DNA of 64,000 bases from Syntrophothermus lipocalidus DSM 12680 (GTDB lineage: Bacteria; Bacillota; Syntrophomonadia; Syntrophomonadales; Syntrophothermaceae): positions 1,736,001-1,800,000 of the forward strand of contig NC_014220.1 of the NCBI RefSeq assembly GCF_000092405.1. Reading direction: 5' to 3'. The notes beneath the pieces were generated by a model. It did no database searches. It was not told the origin of the DNA and was given only the letters and a program-made list of their open reading frames with translations. Shown in pieces: positions 1 through 9,325 of the stretch. The position numbers and the translations under genes were made by a program. Numbering within the stretch: the stretch's first letter is position 1; each line of letters begins with the position of its first letter.

Positions 1-64
1 CCTCACGAACACCGTTTACAGAACCTCTGTCCTCTTCTTAATCCAACTACTACCCCTTCTTGTT

Positions 65-2542
65 TCAGTTCACCACTATGTTGACCAGTTTACCAGGCAC
101 CGCGATGACTTTACGCACGGTTTTCCCTGCTAACATTTCTTGGATACGGTCCAAAGACATGGCAACGGTTTTCATTTCGTCCGGACCCGCACCCGAAGGA
201 ACCATCGCCCTTTCTCTCACCTTGCCGTTAATCTGGACTACTATCTCAATCTCGTCTTTAACCAAAGCTTCTTCATCGTACTTCGGCCACTGCTGTTGAT
301 GGACGCTTCCCTCGCCGCCTATCGCCTCCCACAGTTCTTCCGCTATATGAGGAGAAAACGGAGACAAAACCAAAACCAGCGCCTTCAAGGCCTCCTTGAC
401 CACCGCCAGGTTCTGATGCTCGTTATCTTTATACTGGTAAAGGGCATTGACCAGTTCCATAATGGCGCTGATGGCAGTGTTAAAATTAAACCTTTTTTCG
501 ATGTCCTCGGTCACTTTCTTGATGGTGAAATGGGTTCGATACCGCAGCTCGCGGTCGGCTGCACTCAGATTCGAACCGCCACCATAAGCTTCGACCCCCC
601 GTACCTGGTTCGAATACTCGGCTACCAAGCGCCATACCCGGTTCAAAAACCGGTAGCAACCTTCCACCCCCTGGTCGCTCCACTCCAGGTCTTTTTCCGG
701 AGGTGAAGCGAAGAGAATGAATAGCCGGGCGGTATCTGCACCGTAGGTGTTGATAATATCTTCTGGGCTCACTGTATTTCCCTTAGATTTCGACATCTTG
801 GCCCCGTCCTTCAATACCATTCCTTGAGTGAGAAGGTTAGTAAACGGCTCCTCACAAGAGACCAGCCCCAGGTCATAAAGTACCTTGGTAAAAAACCGCG
901 AGTACATCAGGTGCAAGATAGCGTGCTCAACCCCCCCGATGTACTGGTCGACCGGCATCCAGTAATCCACAGCCTCCTTGTCCCAAGGTCTGTCTTGAAC
1001 GTGAGGACTACAGTACCGGAAATAGTACCATGAGGAGCATACAAAGGTATCCATGGTGTCGGTCTCCCTTTTGGCCGGGCCCCCACAGCTAGGACACTCG
1101 GTGTTCACAAATTCATCTACGTAGGTCAAAGGGGACTCTCCCGTCGGCCGAAACTCGACGTTGAGAGGAAGCATTACCGGCAGCTGCTCGTACGGCACCG
1201 ACTGGGGACCGCAGTTATCACAGTAAACGATGGGGATAGGTGCTCCCCAGTACCGCTGGCGGGAAATGAGCCAGTCCCGCAACCGGTAGTTCACAGCTCG
1301 TCTCCCAATACCCCGATCCTCCATCCATTCGATGACTTTCTGCTTGCCGTCCTCATTGCCCAGCCCGTCAAACTGGCCCGAGTTAACCATGACCCCACCT
1401 CCCTCATAGGCGGCGGTCATGACATCGGGATCCAGTGACATCCCCTCGGGCTCGATTACCACCCGAACCGGAAGACCATACTTGCGTGCAAATTCAAAGT
1501 CCCTTTGATCATGGGCGGGAACTGCCATTATAGCCCCGGTCCCGTATTCCATCAGGACGTAGTTGGCTATCCAGATCGGCACCTTTTCCCCGTTGACCGG
1601 GTTTACTGCGTAGGCCCCAGCAAAAACCCCTTCTTTTTCAGTTTCCGTGGAAGTGCGGTCGATCTCGTTCAAAAATTTCATCCGATGTATAAACTCATCG
1701 ACCGCTTGCTGGTAAGGGGTGTCGCGAGTAAGCTTTTCCACCAAGGGATGCTCAGGAGCAAGCACCATATAAGTTATCCCGAAAACGGTGTCGGGCCTGG
1801 TAGTAAAGACCGAGACGGTTTCAGCCGAGCCGTCGATAGCCAAAGAAAACTCGCAGCCTTCGCTGCGTCCGATCCAGTTCTTCTGCATTATCTTGACTTT
1901 TTCCGGCCAGCCCGGCAACTTGTCAAGGTCGTTAAGAAGGCGCTCTGCATAATCGGTAATCTTAAAAAACCACTGTTCTAACGATTTCTTCTCTACCCTG
2001 GTGCCACACCGCTCGCAATCCCCGTCCACTACCTGCTCGTTGGCCAGCACGGTGGCACAGGACGGGCACCAGTTTACAGCGGCTTTCTTTTTGTAAGCCA
2101 GCCCGTTTTCGTACAACTTCAAAAACAGCCACTGGGTAAACCTGTAGTACTCGGGCTTGCAGGTAGCAAACTCTCGGGTCCAATCGTAGCTGATGCCCAG
2201 CGACTTCAACTGCCGCTTCATGTTTTCTATGTTGGAATCGGTCCAGATGGAAGGGTGTATTCCGTGTTTGATGGCTGCATTTTCGGCAGGCAGCCCAAAA
2301 GCATCCCAACCCATAGGGTGCAGTACGTTGTAGCCGTTCATGGTCTTGAAGCGGGCCACAACATCGCCTATGGCGTAATTACGCACATGCCCCATATGTA
2401 GGTTTCCAGAAGGGTAAGGAAACATCTCGAGGTCGTAATACTTGGGCTTGGTCTTGTCTTCGGTAACAATGTAAAACCCGTTTTCTTCCCAGAAGTTCTG
2501 CCACTTGGCCTCAACGGTTTTGAAGTTGTACTTGCTCTCCAT
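65..2542 (-). CDS. leuS: Leucyl-tRNA synthetase LeuS
   Basis: Cytoplasmic class Ia aminoacyl-tRNA synthetase that charges tRNA-Leu with leucine. The 825-residue length is normal for bacterial LeuS. The HIGH-type signature appears as HMGH near residue 49, the KMSKS loop as KMSKSKGN near residue 582, and a Cys pair cluster (WCPSC, CERCG) near residues 158-180 fits the zinc-binding insertion. The CP1 editing domain is present ([21 protein letters not shown]). The ATG start is preceded by AAGGAGG. It is transcribed behind a T-box leader whose specifier is a Leu codon, so expression should rise when tRNA-Leu is uncharged. It is the last gene seen before the window edge. Confidence 0.98.
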   Translation of the reverse strand: MESKYNFKTVEAKWQNFWEENGFYIVTEDKTKPKYYDLEMFPYPSGNLHMGHVRNYAIGDVVARFKTMNGYNVLHPMGWDAFGLPAENAAIKHGIHPSIWTDSNIENMKRQLKSLGISYDWTREFATCKPEYYRFTQWLFLKLYENGLAYKKKAAVNWCPSCATVLANEQVVDGDCERCGTRVEKKSLEQWFFKITDYAERLLNDLDKLPGWPEKVKIMQKNWIGRSEGCEFSLAIDGSAETVSVFTTRPDTVFGITYMVLAPEHPLVEKLTRDTPYQQAVDEFIHRMKFLNEIDRTSTETEKEGVFAGAYAVNPVNGEKVPIWIANYVLMEYGTGAIMAVPAHDQRDFEFARKYGLPVRVVIEPEGMSLDPDVMTAAYEGGGVMVNSGQFDGLGNEDGKQKVIEWMEDRGIGRRAVNYRLRDWLISRQRYWGAPIPIVYCDNCGPQSVPYEQLPVMLPLNVEFRPTGESPLTYVDEFVNTECPSCGGPAKRETDTMDTFVCSSWYYFRYCSPHVQDRPWDKEAVDYWMPVDQYIGGVEHAILHLMYSRFFTKVLYDLGLVSCEEPFTNLLTQGMVLKDGAKMSKSKGNTVSPEDIINTYGADTARLFILFASPPEKDLEWSDQGVEGCYRFLNRVWRLVAEYSNQVRGVEAYGGGSNLSAADRELRYRTHFTIKKVTEDIEKRFNFNTAISAIMELVNALYQYKDNEHQNLAVVKEALKALVLVLSPFSPHIAEELWEAIGGEGSVHQQQWPKYDEEALVKDEIEIVVQINGKVRERAMVPSGAGPDEMKTVAMSLDRIQEMLAGKTVRKVIAVPGKLVNIVVN

Positions 2543-2578
2543 AAAAACCTCCTTAAAGCTTGAGGTTGTAATAACTAC

Positions 2579-2611
2579 AAAACCCCCCGCCCCGGTGAAA
2601 GGGACGAGAGG
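2579..2611 (-). terminator. T-box regulated terminator before leuS
   Basis: On the minus strand, CCTCTCGTCCC pairs over 11 positions (some G-U) with GGGGCGGGGGG across a 7-nt loop and is followed by TTTT. It competes with the antiterminator containing the T-box sequence at 2619-2633. Confidence 0.85.
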
Positions 2612-2648
2612 TTTGCTCCCGCGGTACCACCCTCATTGACAAAATAAA

Positions 2649-2723
2649 TGGTGGAGCTGGCGGGAATCGAACCCGCGACCTCCTCCATGCCAAGGAGGCG
2701 CGCTCCCTCTGCGCCACAGCCCC
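2649..2723 (-). tRNA. tRNA-Ala (anticodon GGC), CCA encoded
   Basis: The cloverleaf is complete. The acceptor stem GGGGCTG/CAGCTCC carries the G3-U70 wobble that marks tRNA-Ala. The anticodon stem CCTCC/GGAGG encloses loop TTGGCAT, giving anticodon GGC. The T arm contains GTTCGATTC, the discriminator is A73 and CCA is encoded. No base suggests decay. The gene lies inside the leuS T-box leader, upstream of that leader's terminator, and no separate promoter was seen for it. It would therefore be made on both terminated and read-through leader transcripts and would need processing out of the leader. Confidence 0.96.
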
Positions 2724-2912
2724 ATCTTTTGCCCGCTTACAGCTGATAACGGAATCCCTCCGGTGCAGGCTACCCTCAGCTCACCCGCACAGCTCCCCGG
2801 CGAGTTCGGCTCTGGTCTGTGCTGCCTTGCACCTTCCGCCAGCTCTCTGTAACAGGTACCAAGGCCTACTACTCCGGTTCACAGCCTGTCCTTTTTTCGA
2901 CTTGCAAGAGCA

Positions 2913-2941
2913 ATTATATGATACTTGTAAGAGTTAGTCAA
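2913..2941 (-). promoter_or_regulatory. Sigma-A promoter for the leuS leader
   Basis: Minus strand TTGACT (2936-2941), a 17-nt spacer, and TATAAT (2913-2918). Transcription should begin near 2906, just before Stem I of the T-box. Confidence 0.8.
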
Positions 2942-3145
2942 CTCGAATTCGCCCTATGTTATCGTTCTGTGATATTGTCACCTTGTAATAGTTGGGTTCT
3001 GGGTCAAAGTTCAGATTGTCTATTTCTTCTAACCCTGGTCTTCAGCAACACTGCCGTAGCCTGCTGCACTGGGTGCTGTACCCGCTCTTCCAATTCTTCG
3101 AGGTTTCCCACCGTTCTAGATACCCTCAAAAACACCCTTAACTGT

Positions 3146-4336
3146 TTAAGTCCATAATCCATTGAACTGGAGAGTATCGTATACCTTAATAGCAGTAAAG
3201 AGACCGAGCCTTATGTCGATCCTTGATAAGTCAATATCAAGGATTTGTTCTATCTTGGCTAGCCGATAATGTAGTGTATTAATATGAATAAAAAGCCTAT
3301 CAGCGGTGGTTTTCCGATTAAAGTTGTTCTCAATTAGTGATCTAAGAGTTGGCATTAATTCAGAATTCTTCTTCTTGTCCTCTTCCAGCAATTTGCCGAA
3401 AGTCTTGAGACAGTATTCTTTCAAAACCTCTGTGTCTTTCGAAAAAATAAAAGCAAACACTCCAAGATCAGTGAATTTCTGAATAAAATTATCCTTCCCC
3501 ATAAGCCTGGGCAAAGTTAGCGCAATGCGAGCTTCATTGTAGCTCCTGCACAACTCTGACAAAGGATATGGCGATCCTATACCTAGTGCTATTCTTGTGT
3601 TAAACCTAGTTTCAATGATTTCCTTATATTTCAAAAGGTCATCTGCAATGGGCCACAGAAGATCAACCTCCAAAGAATTGTTTTTGAGATGGGCCGGCAT
3701 AATAAACGTCAGATATTCTGGTAAGAGAATAGAAATAACCTCTATTCCTTTTTGCCTTTTCAGGTACTCGTGTAGATATGAACGAATTATTCGCCGGTCG
3801 ACTACCTGGCTTGCTTCTTCTAGTTGGAGCAATAAGACGACATAAGGCCTGTTAATGTCTAGGGGTTTCTCACTTAACTGAATTATGTCTGTCATACTGA
3901 CATTACTTTTGAAGGACAAGTATTCCGCTATTTGCGCCTCAAACTCGTTCTTACGCTTATTAATCTTGGCAAAATAACATTTTATAGCTAGTTTCGACTC
4001 CATAAGAACACAAACAGCCTGTCCAATCATTTCTGCAGGAAGACTTCTTGCTACTACGTATGCGCTTGAACCTCCAAGCCCAACGCGATAGTAAAGGGAC
4101 TTATCTGCCTCCTGGTAAAAGTACTTATTATTCGGTATGTTTGTTGGCAATTGAATAAACATATCGTCGAGCTCATAGAGGTCGTCGGCTGCGTCCGGAT
4201 AGTGTATCTGTCCCTTATCGTCTGTAATAAGAATAGGACGCCTAATCCTTTTCTCCAAGTATGAACCTACAAAAGGTAATCCTTGCTCAAGTACGCCGTC
4301 CACCAGCTGATATGCGTCTTTCAGCACTTGCGACAT
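3146..4336 (-). CDS. PucR/CdaR-family transcriptional regulator
   Basis: A 396-residue DNA-binding regulator. The C-terminal ~55 residues have the PucR/CdaR-type helix-turn-helix (TADRLFIHINTLHYRLAKI, about residues 340-358, then IDIRLGLFTAIKVYDTL). The central part fits the GGDEF-like domain that precedes this HTH in the family. The N-terminal ~130 residues are likely a ligand-sensing region (CdaR-like), but I cannot name the ligand. The ATG is preceded by GAGAGGTG at good spacing. It is divergent from the sigma-54 activator at 4772 and may share control of the same block. Its sequence is A+T-richer than leuS and the housekeeping genes, suggesting acquisition with the neighbouring respiratory genes. 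Confidence 0.85.
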   Translation of the reverse strand: MSQVLKDAYQLVDGVLEQGLPFVGSYLEKRIRRPILITDDKGQIHYPDAADDLYELDDMFIQLPTNIPNNKYFYQEADKSLYYRVGLGGSSAYVVARSLPAEMIGQAVCVLMESKLAIKCYFAKINKRKNEFEAQIAEYLSFKSNVSMTDIIQLSEKPLDINRPYVVLLLQLEEASQVVDRRIIRSYLHEYLKRQKGIEVISILLPEYLTFIMPAHLKNNSLEVDLLWPIADDLLKYKEIIETRFNTRIALGIGSPYPLSELCRSYNEARIALTLPRLMGKDNFIQKFTDLGVFAFIFSKDTEVLKEYCLKTFGKLLEEDKKKNSELMPTLRSLIENNFNRKTTADRLFIHINTLHYRLAKIEQILDIDLSRIDIRLGLFTAIKVYDTLQFNGLWT

Positions 4337-4771
4337 GTCACATCACCTCTCGTAGATTTACTATCATACCATTGTTGTTAGCAAAACCCATGCCAAGGTG
4401 CGCATCAGGCTGCACATTGCATTTTTCAGCGATTGCCGGCAAACGTTGATTCCCAAAATGAATCATTTCAACGCGAATCAATATGAAAATTAACAAGTTG
4501 TGTGCTATTATGAAAATGTGAGTCATTCACGTTTAAGCGGCAATAGTCGTGTATGTGTTATCAATCTCCGGAACCACGCACTGAATGGAACAATTTGTTT
4601 CTGCTTACTGTCTAGGCGTCCGATATAACACCCGGATAATTTGGTATCAGTTGTAATATAGTATTAAACCGTTGCGCGACAACCTCTAGGGTTATACCTT
4701 AGTACCGTTTTGCTCGATGTCTTGGTCCAAGCTTACCGTTTTTACGCCATCATACAGATCTGATTAGTACA
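4337..4771. other. Divergent intergenic region between two regulators
   Basis: 435 bp between the PucR-like gene (minus) and the sigma-54 activator (plus). No ORF with a ribosome binding site and no hairpin terminator was found. The sequence is A+T-rich and should hold both promoters, but neither a clean -35/-10 pair nor a clear -24/-12 element could be picked out by eye. Confidence 0.5.
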
Positions 4772-6853
4772 GTGGTGATGAAGCCTATGGAAAAAATGCT
4801 AAGCTCCATCGTAAAAAAACGAGAAGAGATACTTGAAGAAATACTTGGCAATAAGGAGAGCTTATTAACTGAAAGAATAAAAAGACAAAAACAACAAATC
4901 TTAAGCGGGCGAATTGACAAGTCGCTATTTGAATCGCTTCGTCCAGAAATAGTGGAGTCATGGATCAGATCACATTATTATGGCCTTGATCCTTTCAAGT
5001 TTAGAGATGGACCGGTCTTGGATAAACCTGAGTTTGAGGAAGTTGTTAGTAAAGAAGGCTCTCTCGTTAAGGCGGCGGATCCGTATATTAATAAACTTAG
5101 AACAGCGCTTTCGGACACAGACTATCTGATCCTGCTAACCGATGAACACGGAGTTTCCCTTCGCGTAATCGTAGGAAATCCTAAAGTATTAGCGCATGTA
5201 AACAAGAAGTTTTATCTTGCTCCGGGGGTCGTCTGGGCGGAACAGACGGTAGGCACCTGTTCACATGTTATGTGTCGTTTGTTGCGGAGTCCCATTCAAT
5301 TATGCGGCCCGGAATTTTATTCCGAAGTCTTTTACGACGCCGCCTGCTCATCAGCTCCGATTTTAGATGTATACGGTAACCTGGCAGGAAGTCTCACCAT
5401 AGTTAGTCCATTCTCATGCCACCATAATCCACACTCACTGGCTTTGGCAGTTTCCTCTGTTTTGAATATCCAAAATGAAATGCAAATAGCACTTCATAGA
5501 CAGTTGATAAACGTTACTTTTGAAGCAATCGATCAAGCCATTCTTATTGTGAATAAGAATGGTGTTATAGCTAGAGCGAATATGAAGGCTAGGGAAACAC
5601 TCGATTGCTCGGACAAAGAAATCGTCGGCATGAACATTGAAGCTGTTCTTGGGCGTCAAAATATGATTACCTCTGTTTTGGAAACGGGCGAACCAGTGTT
5701 CGATGCCGATATAGAAATTCTGAAATCAGATCAAAGGTTACAACTCCGTTCGGTCCAGCCTATAAAAGACCACTGCCGAAAGACTCTAGCTTGCGTGGTA
5801 ACACTGGACAAAGTCGAACAGAGCCGAAAAATTGTCAAACAGGTTAACGGCCTGGAAGCCAATTGTACCTTTGATAATATTATAGGCACCTCTGCTAAAC
5901 TGGTTAAGTCTGTAGATATGGCTAGGAAGTTCGCTCGCTTGGACGCCAATATACTTATCCACGGAGAAAGTGGCACAGGCAAAGAAATGTTCGCCCAAGC
6001 GATTCATAACGAAAGCAGACCTGACGGTCCTTTTGTTGCCATAAACTGCTCAGCTATTCCTAAAGCTCTGATTGAAAGTGAGCTGTTTGGGTACGAAGGC
6101 GGAACATTTACAGGTGCTGATCGTCGAGGTCGACCGGGGAAAATTGAATTGGCTAACGAAGGAACCCTTTTTTTGGATGAGATTGGAGACCTACCCTTAG
6201 AGCTACAGCCGGTATTTCTCCGAGTGCTTGAAGAAAAAAAGGTCATGCGCATTGGGGGCCGTCGGTACATTCCGGTCAATTTCAGGTTAATTGCAGCTAC
6301 AAACAAAAACTTGCTAGAATTGATAGACAAAAACCTATTCCGCCGAGACCTATACTATCGTTTGGCAACTTTACAGATAAACATACCTCCCTTACGGGAG
6401 AGAGGTTCGGACATTATAAAACTGGCCAAAACCTTCATTGCGACCATTTCCAAAAGACAACGCATAGCTGCTCCTGCTCTGAGCAACGCTGCAATTTTCT
6501 ATTTACTGAGGTATAGCTGGCCTGGAAATGTAAGACAGTTGGAAAATGCGATGCTTTATGCGGTTAATATGTCGCGTGAAGGGATTATCAAACCAGAAGA
6601 TCTCCCACAGGAAATTAGTGGAATGCCTGTAAGTGATGATGAAGTCGACACGATGTTGAGATTCAAACCAACAAAGAGTGTTCAAAACAATCTTACTATT
6701 AAAGAGATGGAAATTATAATGATTGTCCAAGCTCTGCTGCAAACGGGAAACAACATATCCGAAGCTGCAAACATGTTGGGAATGAGTAGATCCACGCTGT
6801 ACAGAAAAATAAAGGAGTATGCACTTCTTGATGAAATAAAGACTAAGATATAG
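4772..6853 (+). CDS. Sigma-54-dependent activator (GAF-PAS-AAA-Fis, AcoR-like)
   Basis: A 693-residue enhancer-binding protein that would drive RNA polymerase-sigma-54 open complex formation. Order: N-terminal sensor resembling the AcoR-type GAF (about 60-235), PAS (about 245-345), AAA+ (about 370-600) with Walker A GESGTGKE near 398 and Walker B LFLDEIGD near 467, and a C-terminal Fis-type HTH (AANMLGMSRSTLYRKI near 660). The sigma-54 contact loop reads GTFTGA instead of GAFTGA near 444. There are starts at GTG 4772, GTG 4775 and ATG 4778, with no strong Shine-Dalgarno sequence. Candidate targets are the flavoprotein and cytochrome genes nearby; that is inference from position. Confidence 0.92.
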   Translation: MVMKPMEKMLSSIVKKREEILEEILGNKESLLTERIKRQKQQILSGRIDKSLFESLRPEIVESWIRSHYYGLDPFKFRDGPVLDKPEFEEVVSKEGSLVKAADPYINKLRTALSDTDYLILLTDEHGVSLRVIVGNPKVLAHVNKKFYLAPGVVWAEQTVGTCSHVMCRLLRSPIQLCGPEFYSEVFYDAACSSAPILDVYGNLAGSLTIVSPFSCHHNPHSLALAVSSVLNIQNEMQIALHRQLINVTFEAIDQAILIVNKNGVIARANMKARETLDCSDKEIVGMNIEAVLGRQNMITSVLETGEPVFDADIEILKSDQRLQLRSVQPIKDHCRKTLACVVTLDKVEQSRKIVKQVNGLEANCTFDNIIGTSAKLVKSVDMARKFARLDANILIHGESGTGKEMFAQAIHNESRPDGPFVAINCSAIPKALIESELFGYEGGTFTGADRRGRPGKIELANEGTLFLDEIGDLPLELQPVFLRVLEEKKVMRIGGRRYIPVNFRLIAATNKNLLELIDKNLFRRDLYYRLATLQINIPPLRERGSDIIKLAKTFIATISKRQRIAAPALSNAAIFYLLRYSWPGNVRQLENAMLYAVNMSREGIIKPEDLPQEISGMPVSDDEVDTMLRFKPTKSVQNNLTIKEMEIIMIVQALLQTGNNISEAANMLGMSRSTLYRKIKEYALLDEIKTKI

Positions 6854-6901
6854 TCATAGTAACGGCTAACAAGTGTATGTCCTTCACACGAGAACAGTGT
6901 C

Positions 6902-7323
6902 AATCAACGGGCATCGACCGATTAACCACCTTGCTTTGACATCACCGTACGTACCGTTGGAGATACGACGGTTCATAAGATACTATGACCTCTGCTGACT
7001 CCTGCCCGCTCAGCCCGCCTCTCGATGCAGGTGCCAAGTGACTCGGCTCCCGACGGGCCCCCTCGGGCGAGAACGCTGGCTCTCACTCCATCTACCCGAC
7101 GTGCTTATAGCCTGCGGCAGAACGGATTTCGCTTTGCTTAGTAAGCTCATGCAACTATCCCCAGCCTGGTGCGGTTCCTGTTCGTCGGGCCGGAAGGTTC
7201 GCTGCTGGCTTCCTTTGGATCCCGCGTCTTCGCGGGCACCCGTACCTTAAGCTAACGGCTACTGCTACCTACGCTGCCCCCGTCACTTCGTTCCTATAGC
7301 CAGCGCCTACGCCCTAGGGATAC
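6902..7323 (-). mobile_element. Group IIC intron relic without maturase ORF
   Basis: Read on the minus strand, this ~420-nt stretch follows the order of landmark motifs of group IIC ribozymes such as the Oceanobacillus iheyensis intron: GGCTATAGG near the 5' end, GCCGTTAGC, GGTGCCCGCGAAG, AAAGGAAGC, GAACCTTCCGG, AAGCAAAGCGAAATCCG, AGTCAGCAGAGGTCATAGTA, then a domain V-like GAACCGTCGTA...GGTACGTACGGTGATG and a domain VI-like tail ending near 6902. No reverse transcriptase reading frame lies in domain IV. Domain V has CGT where IIC introns usually have the catalytic CGC, plus a C-A mismatch, so it is probably inactive. The 5' end abuts the flavoprotein terminator hairpin (7329-7356), the usual target type of IIC introns. 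Identification rests on recalled motifs; boundaries are approximate (7320-7327 at the 5' end). Confidence 0.75.
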
Positions 7324-7328
7324 CTACA

Positions 7329-7356
7329 AAGAGAACCCGAATCGTCGGGTTCTCTT
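7329..7356 (-). terminator. Terminator hairpin after the flavoprotein gene
   Basis: A perfect 12-bp stem AAGAGAACCCGA/TCGGGTTCTCTT with a 4-nt loop, 56 bp after the flavoprotein stop. The expected T-run is only TTT because the group IIC intron relic begins in it. Confidence 0.7.
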
Positions 7357-7411
7357 GAACGGTAAGAATCTAACGTTGTGGATAATAAGGTTACGCTTGA
7401 GAGGCTTGACT

Positions 7412-9115
7412 TTAAGCCTTTTCCGCGGCAGCATACTGTCCGGCAAGACGAGCAAAAGTGGCAGTTCGTCCAAGGGCAAGGCCACCGAACATTTGGGGAT
7501 AGCTGTACGCGAAAAAGGATCCGCTGTCGTTTCCAGCTGCGTAAAGGCCTGGAATTGGATTCGTCTCCTTGTCAAGTACTTGCATTTTCGTGTTTATTCT
7601 TAACCCTGTAATATTACAGAGGAGGGCAGCTGAGAGTTTAGCGGCGTAGAACGGAGGCTTCTCCAAGGTTGAGAGCCGAAAAGCTATCTTACCGAAGTCC
7701 TCGTCCTTACCCTTTTTCGCCAGTTCATTATACCTTGCCACTGTAGCCTTAAAGGTTTCTGCTGGCACCCCCATCTTGCGTGCCAGTTCATCAATGGTGT
7801 TTGCAGTAATTATCAGCCCTTGTTTGATGAACTTATCAAATTCCTGTGCCACGTAATCCAGTCCATCCCTTGGAGGAGCTTGAGGGTGAGGTACTATGCG
7901 CGAACAAATAGTAGTGTGGAATCTGGTTATGTCATCCCTCCAGTTTTCATCCCACACCTGCCACCACACATGTTCTGGCTGCATAACAGCGGCATTACAA
8001 GCGTAATCATAGGGGAGATCTTCATTTACAAATCGTTCTCCTCGAACGTTCACGCATAGAAATGGTTGACTGCCAGTTCGTAAGTATGCTCCGTTCCACG
8101 GGGCTCCAAGCTTCCCATCTTTACCAATTAGTCCGCGATTAAACACCATCATTGCTTGAATCGGATCCACGTCTGCACCAACCCACAAAGCCATCTTGAT
8201 TCCGTCCCCCGTGTTACCTGCCGGAGCTATCGAACTACCGGCATACCGGGCTGTGGGGCACCACTTATTAATCATTTCCTCGTTTCTAGCATAACCTCCG
8301 GTGCATAATATGATCCCCTTTTTGGCAACAAACTTAGTATAGTTAGACGGGCTTCCTGTTATGACGCCGGTAACTCTTCCCTTATTGTTACGCTCCAACT
8401 GAACTGCTGGGCTGTTGTAACGAATATCTACTCCCATTCCTTTCGCCTTGTTTTCCAGTACAGGCATGTAGAGTGGGCTCCCGTATTCGCCCAAGTGCCC
8501 AATAGCTTGCTTCGGTGGTTTAATTACCACGTGACCAACCGGATAGGATTTGTAGAACCCTACTTTAAGGTCCGTTTCCAGCATAGTTTCATAGCCAGCA
8601 GCTTCCACGATCGGCATAAACCAGTCCATGAATTCACCGCTCTTATCAGCCCACAGCCTTACTAACCGCTCATCAACTAAATGTCCTCCATACCTGCATA
8701 TTTCCTCTACGGCCTCGTCCTTGTCGATTTTAATTCCCAACTTCTTTTGTAAACTGCTATCAATGGCAGCCATCCACATGGCACCCTTGGTAAATTGTGT
8801 CCCCTTCTCCAGCAAGATGGTCCTAGCCCCTGCCTCCGCAGCAGATATGGCTGCGATCATTCCACCGGTTCCCGCGCCAATTACAATTACGTCCGCAGTC
8901 ACAGTCTTCTTTATCTCGCTGTCTGGAATAGGCTCAGGCGGCACCTCAAAACTTGCCTCACCCTCTTTCCCGGCTTCCGGCGTCTGCGTTTTAGGCTCTT
9001 CTTGCCCACAACCCGCCAAAAGCCCCGCAGACGCAATTCCAGCCGCTCCAATCGCCGCCCCTTTTAGGAATCTCCTTCGTGTTATTCCCGTCGGCTTTTC
9101 GTTTTCAGCACTCAC
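7412..9115 (-). CDS. TAT-exported FAD oxidoreductase, fumarate reductase-like
   Basis: About 567 residues from GTG at 9115, chosen because AAAGGGGAGAGG lies just upstream; an upstream in-frame start at 9262 lacks such a site. It begins with a twin-arginine signal (TRRRFLKG, then a hydrophobic stretch) ending in LLAGC, which also fits a lipobox, so the mature protein may be a lipoprotein outside the membrane. A Rossmann FAD motif VIVIGAGTGGMIAAISAAEA follows, and the C-terminus has the family pattern of the fumarate reductase/3-ketosteroid dehydrogenase flavoprotein group (GLYAAGNDSG...GGLALGRT). It has no CXXCH haem sites, so it would need a separate donor; the five-haem cytochrome at 11348 is the obvious candidate. 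The substrate is unknown: fumarate, urocanate or another enoate are possible. Confidence 0.85.
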   Translation of the reverse strand: MSAENEKPTGITRRRFLKGAAIGAAGIASAGLLAGCGQEEPKTQTPEAGKEGEASFEVPPEPIPDSEIKKTVTADVIVIGAGTGGMIAAISAAEAGARTILLEKGTQFTKGAMWMAAIDSSLQKKLGIKIDKDEAVEEICRYGGHLVDERLVRLWADKSGEFMDWFMPIVEAAGYETMLETDLKVGFYKSYPVGHVVIKPPKQAIGHLGEYGSPLYMPVLENKAKGMGVDIRYNSPAVQLERNNKGRVTGVITGSPSNYTKFVAKKGIILCTGGYARNEEMINKWCPTARYAGSSIAPAGNTGDGIKMALWVGADVDPIQAMMVFNRGLIGKDGKLGAPWNGAYLRTGSQPFLCVNVRGERFVNEDLPYDYACNAAVMQPEHVWWQVWDENWRDDITRFHTTICSRIVPHPQAPPRDGLDYVAQEFDKFIKQGLIITANTIDELARKMGVPAETFKATVARYNELAKKGKDEDFGKIAFRLSTLEKPPFYAAKLSAALLCNITGLRINTKMQVLDKETNPIPGLYAAGNDSGSFFAYSYPQMFGGLALGRTATFARLAGQYAAAEKA

Positions 9116-9325
9116 GATCCTCTCCCCTTTCAGCTTATTGGTTATTGGTTGCACAGAGATAAGTGGTATCCATGTGTCTCCGCCTTCGATTAGAGCTTCA
9201 TTGTGCCGTTCTAATTGTAAAGAACCACTTCTGTAATTCTGGAAGGCGAGAAGACATTTCAACCTGCTATTCAGCGATCACGCGTCATAGATACCATTCA
9301 GTTACAAAACGTTTTCCAAGGCTAC

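Larger units (their letters stand above)
2579..2906 (-). promoter_or_regulatory. Leu T-box leader of leuS, interrupted by a tRNA gene
   Basis: A T-box riboswitch read on the minus strand. Stem I elements are visible: the AGAGA-type motif followed by GCTGGCGG (2837-2849), the distal-loop motif GGTGCAA (about 2827-2833), and GAACTCGCC with the Leu specifier CTC at 2802-2804. The conserved stem CCGTTATC...AAGCGG follows at 2733-2752. The T-box sequence AGGGTGGTACCGCGG lies at 2619-2633 and an intrinsic terminator at 2579-2611. Between the 2733-2752 stem and the T-box lies a full tRNA-Ala gene at 2649-2723, in the position usually held by a short variable hairpin. Removing it leaves about 24 nt of linker, which is normal spacing. 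Assignment of the family is confident; the exact 5' end is inferred from the promoter. Confidence 0.9.

Noticed and set aside
1505-1981. A 158-codon frame antisense to leuS.
   Set aside because: Explained by the codon structure of leuS on the other strand; the product has no motif.
4338-4526. A 62-codon minus-strand frame upstream of the PucR-like gene.
   Set aside because: No ribosome binding site, no similarity, and it would fill the expected promoter region.
7038-7250. A 70-codon plus-strand reading frame.
   Set aside because: It is antisense to the group II intron relic and has no ribosome binding site or protein-like composition.
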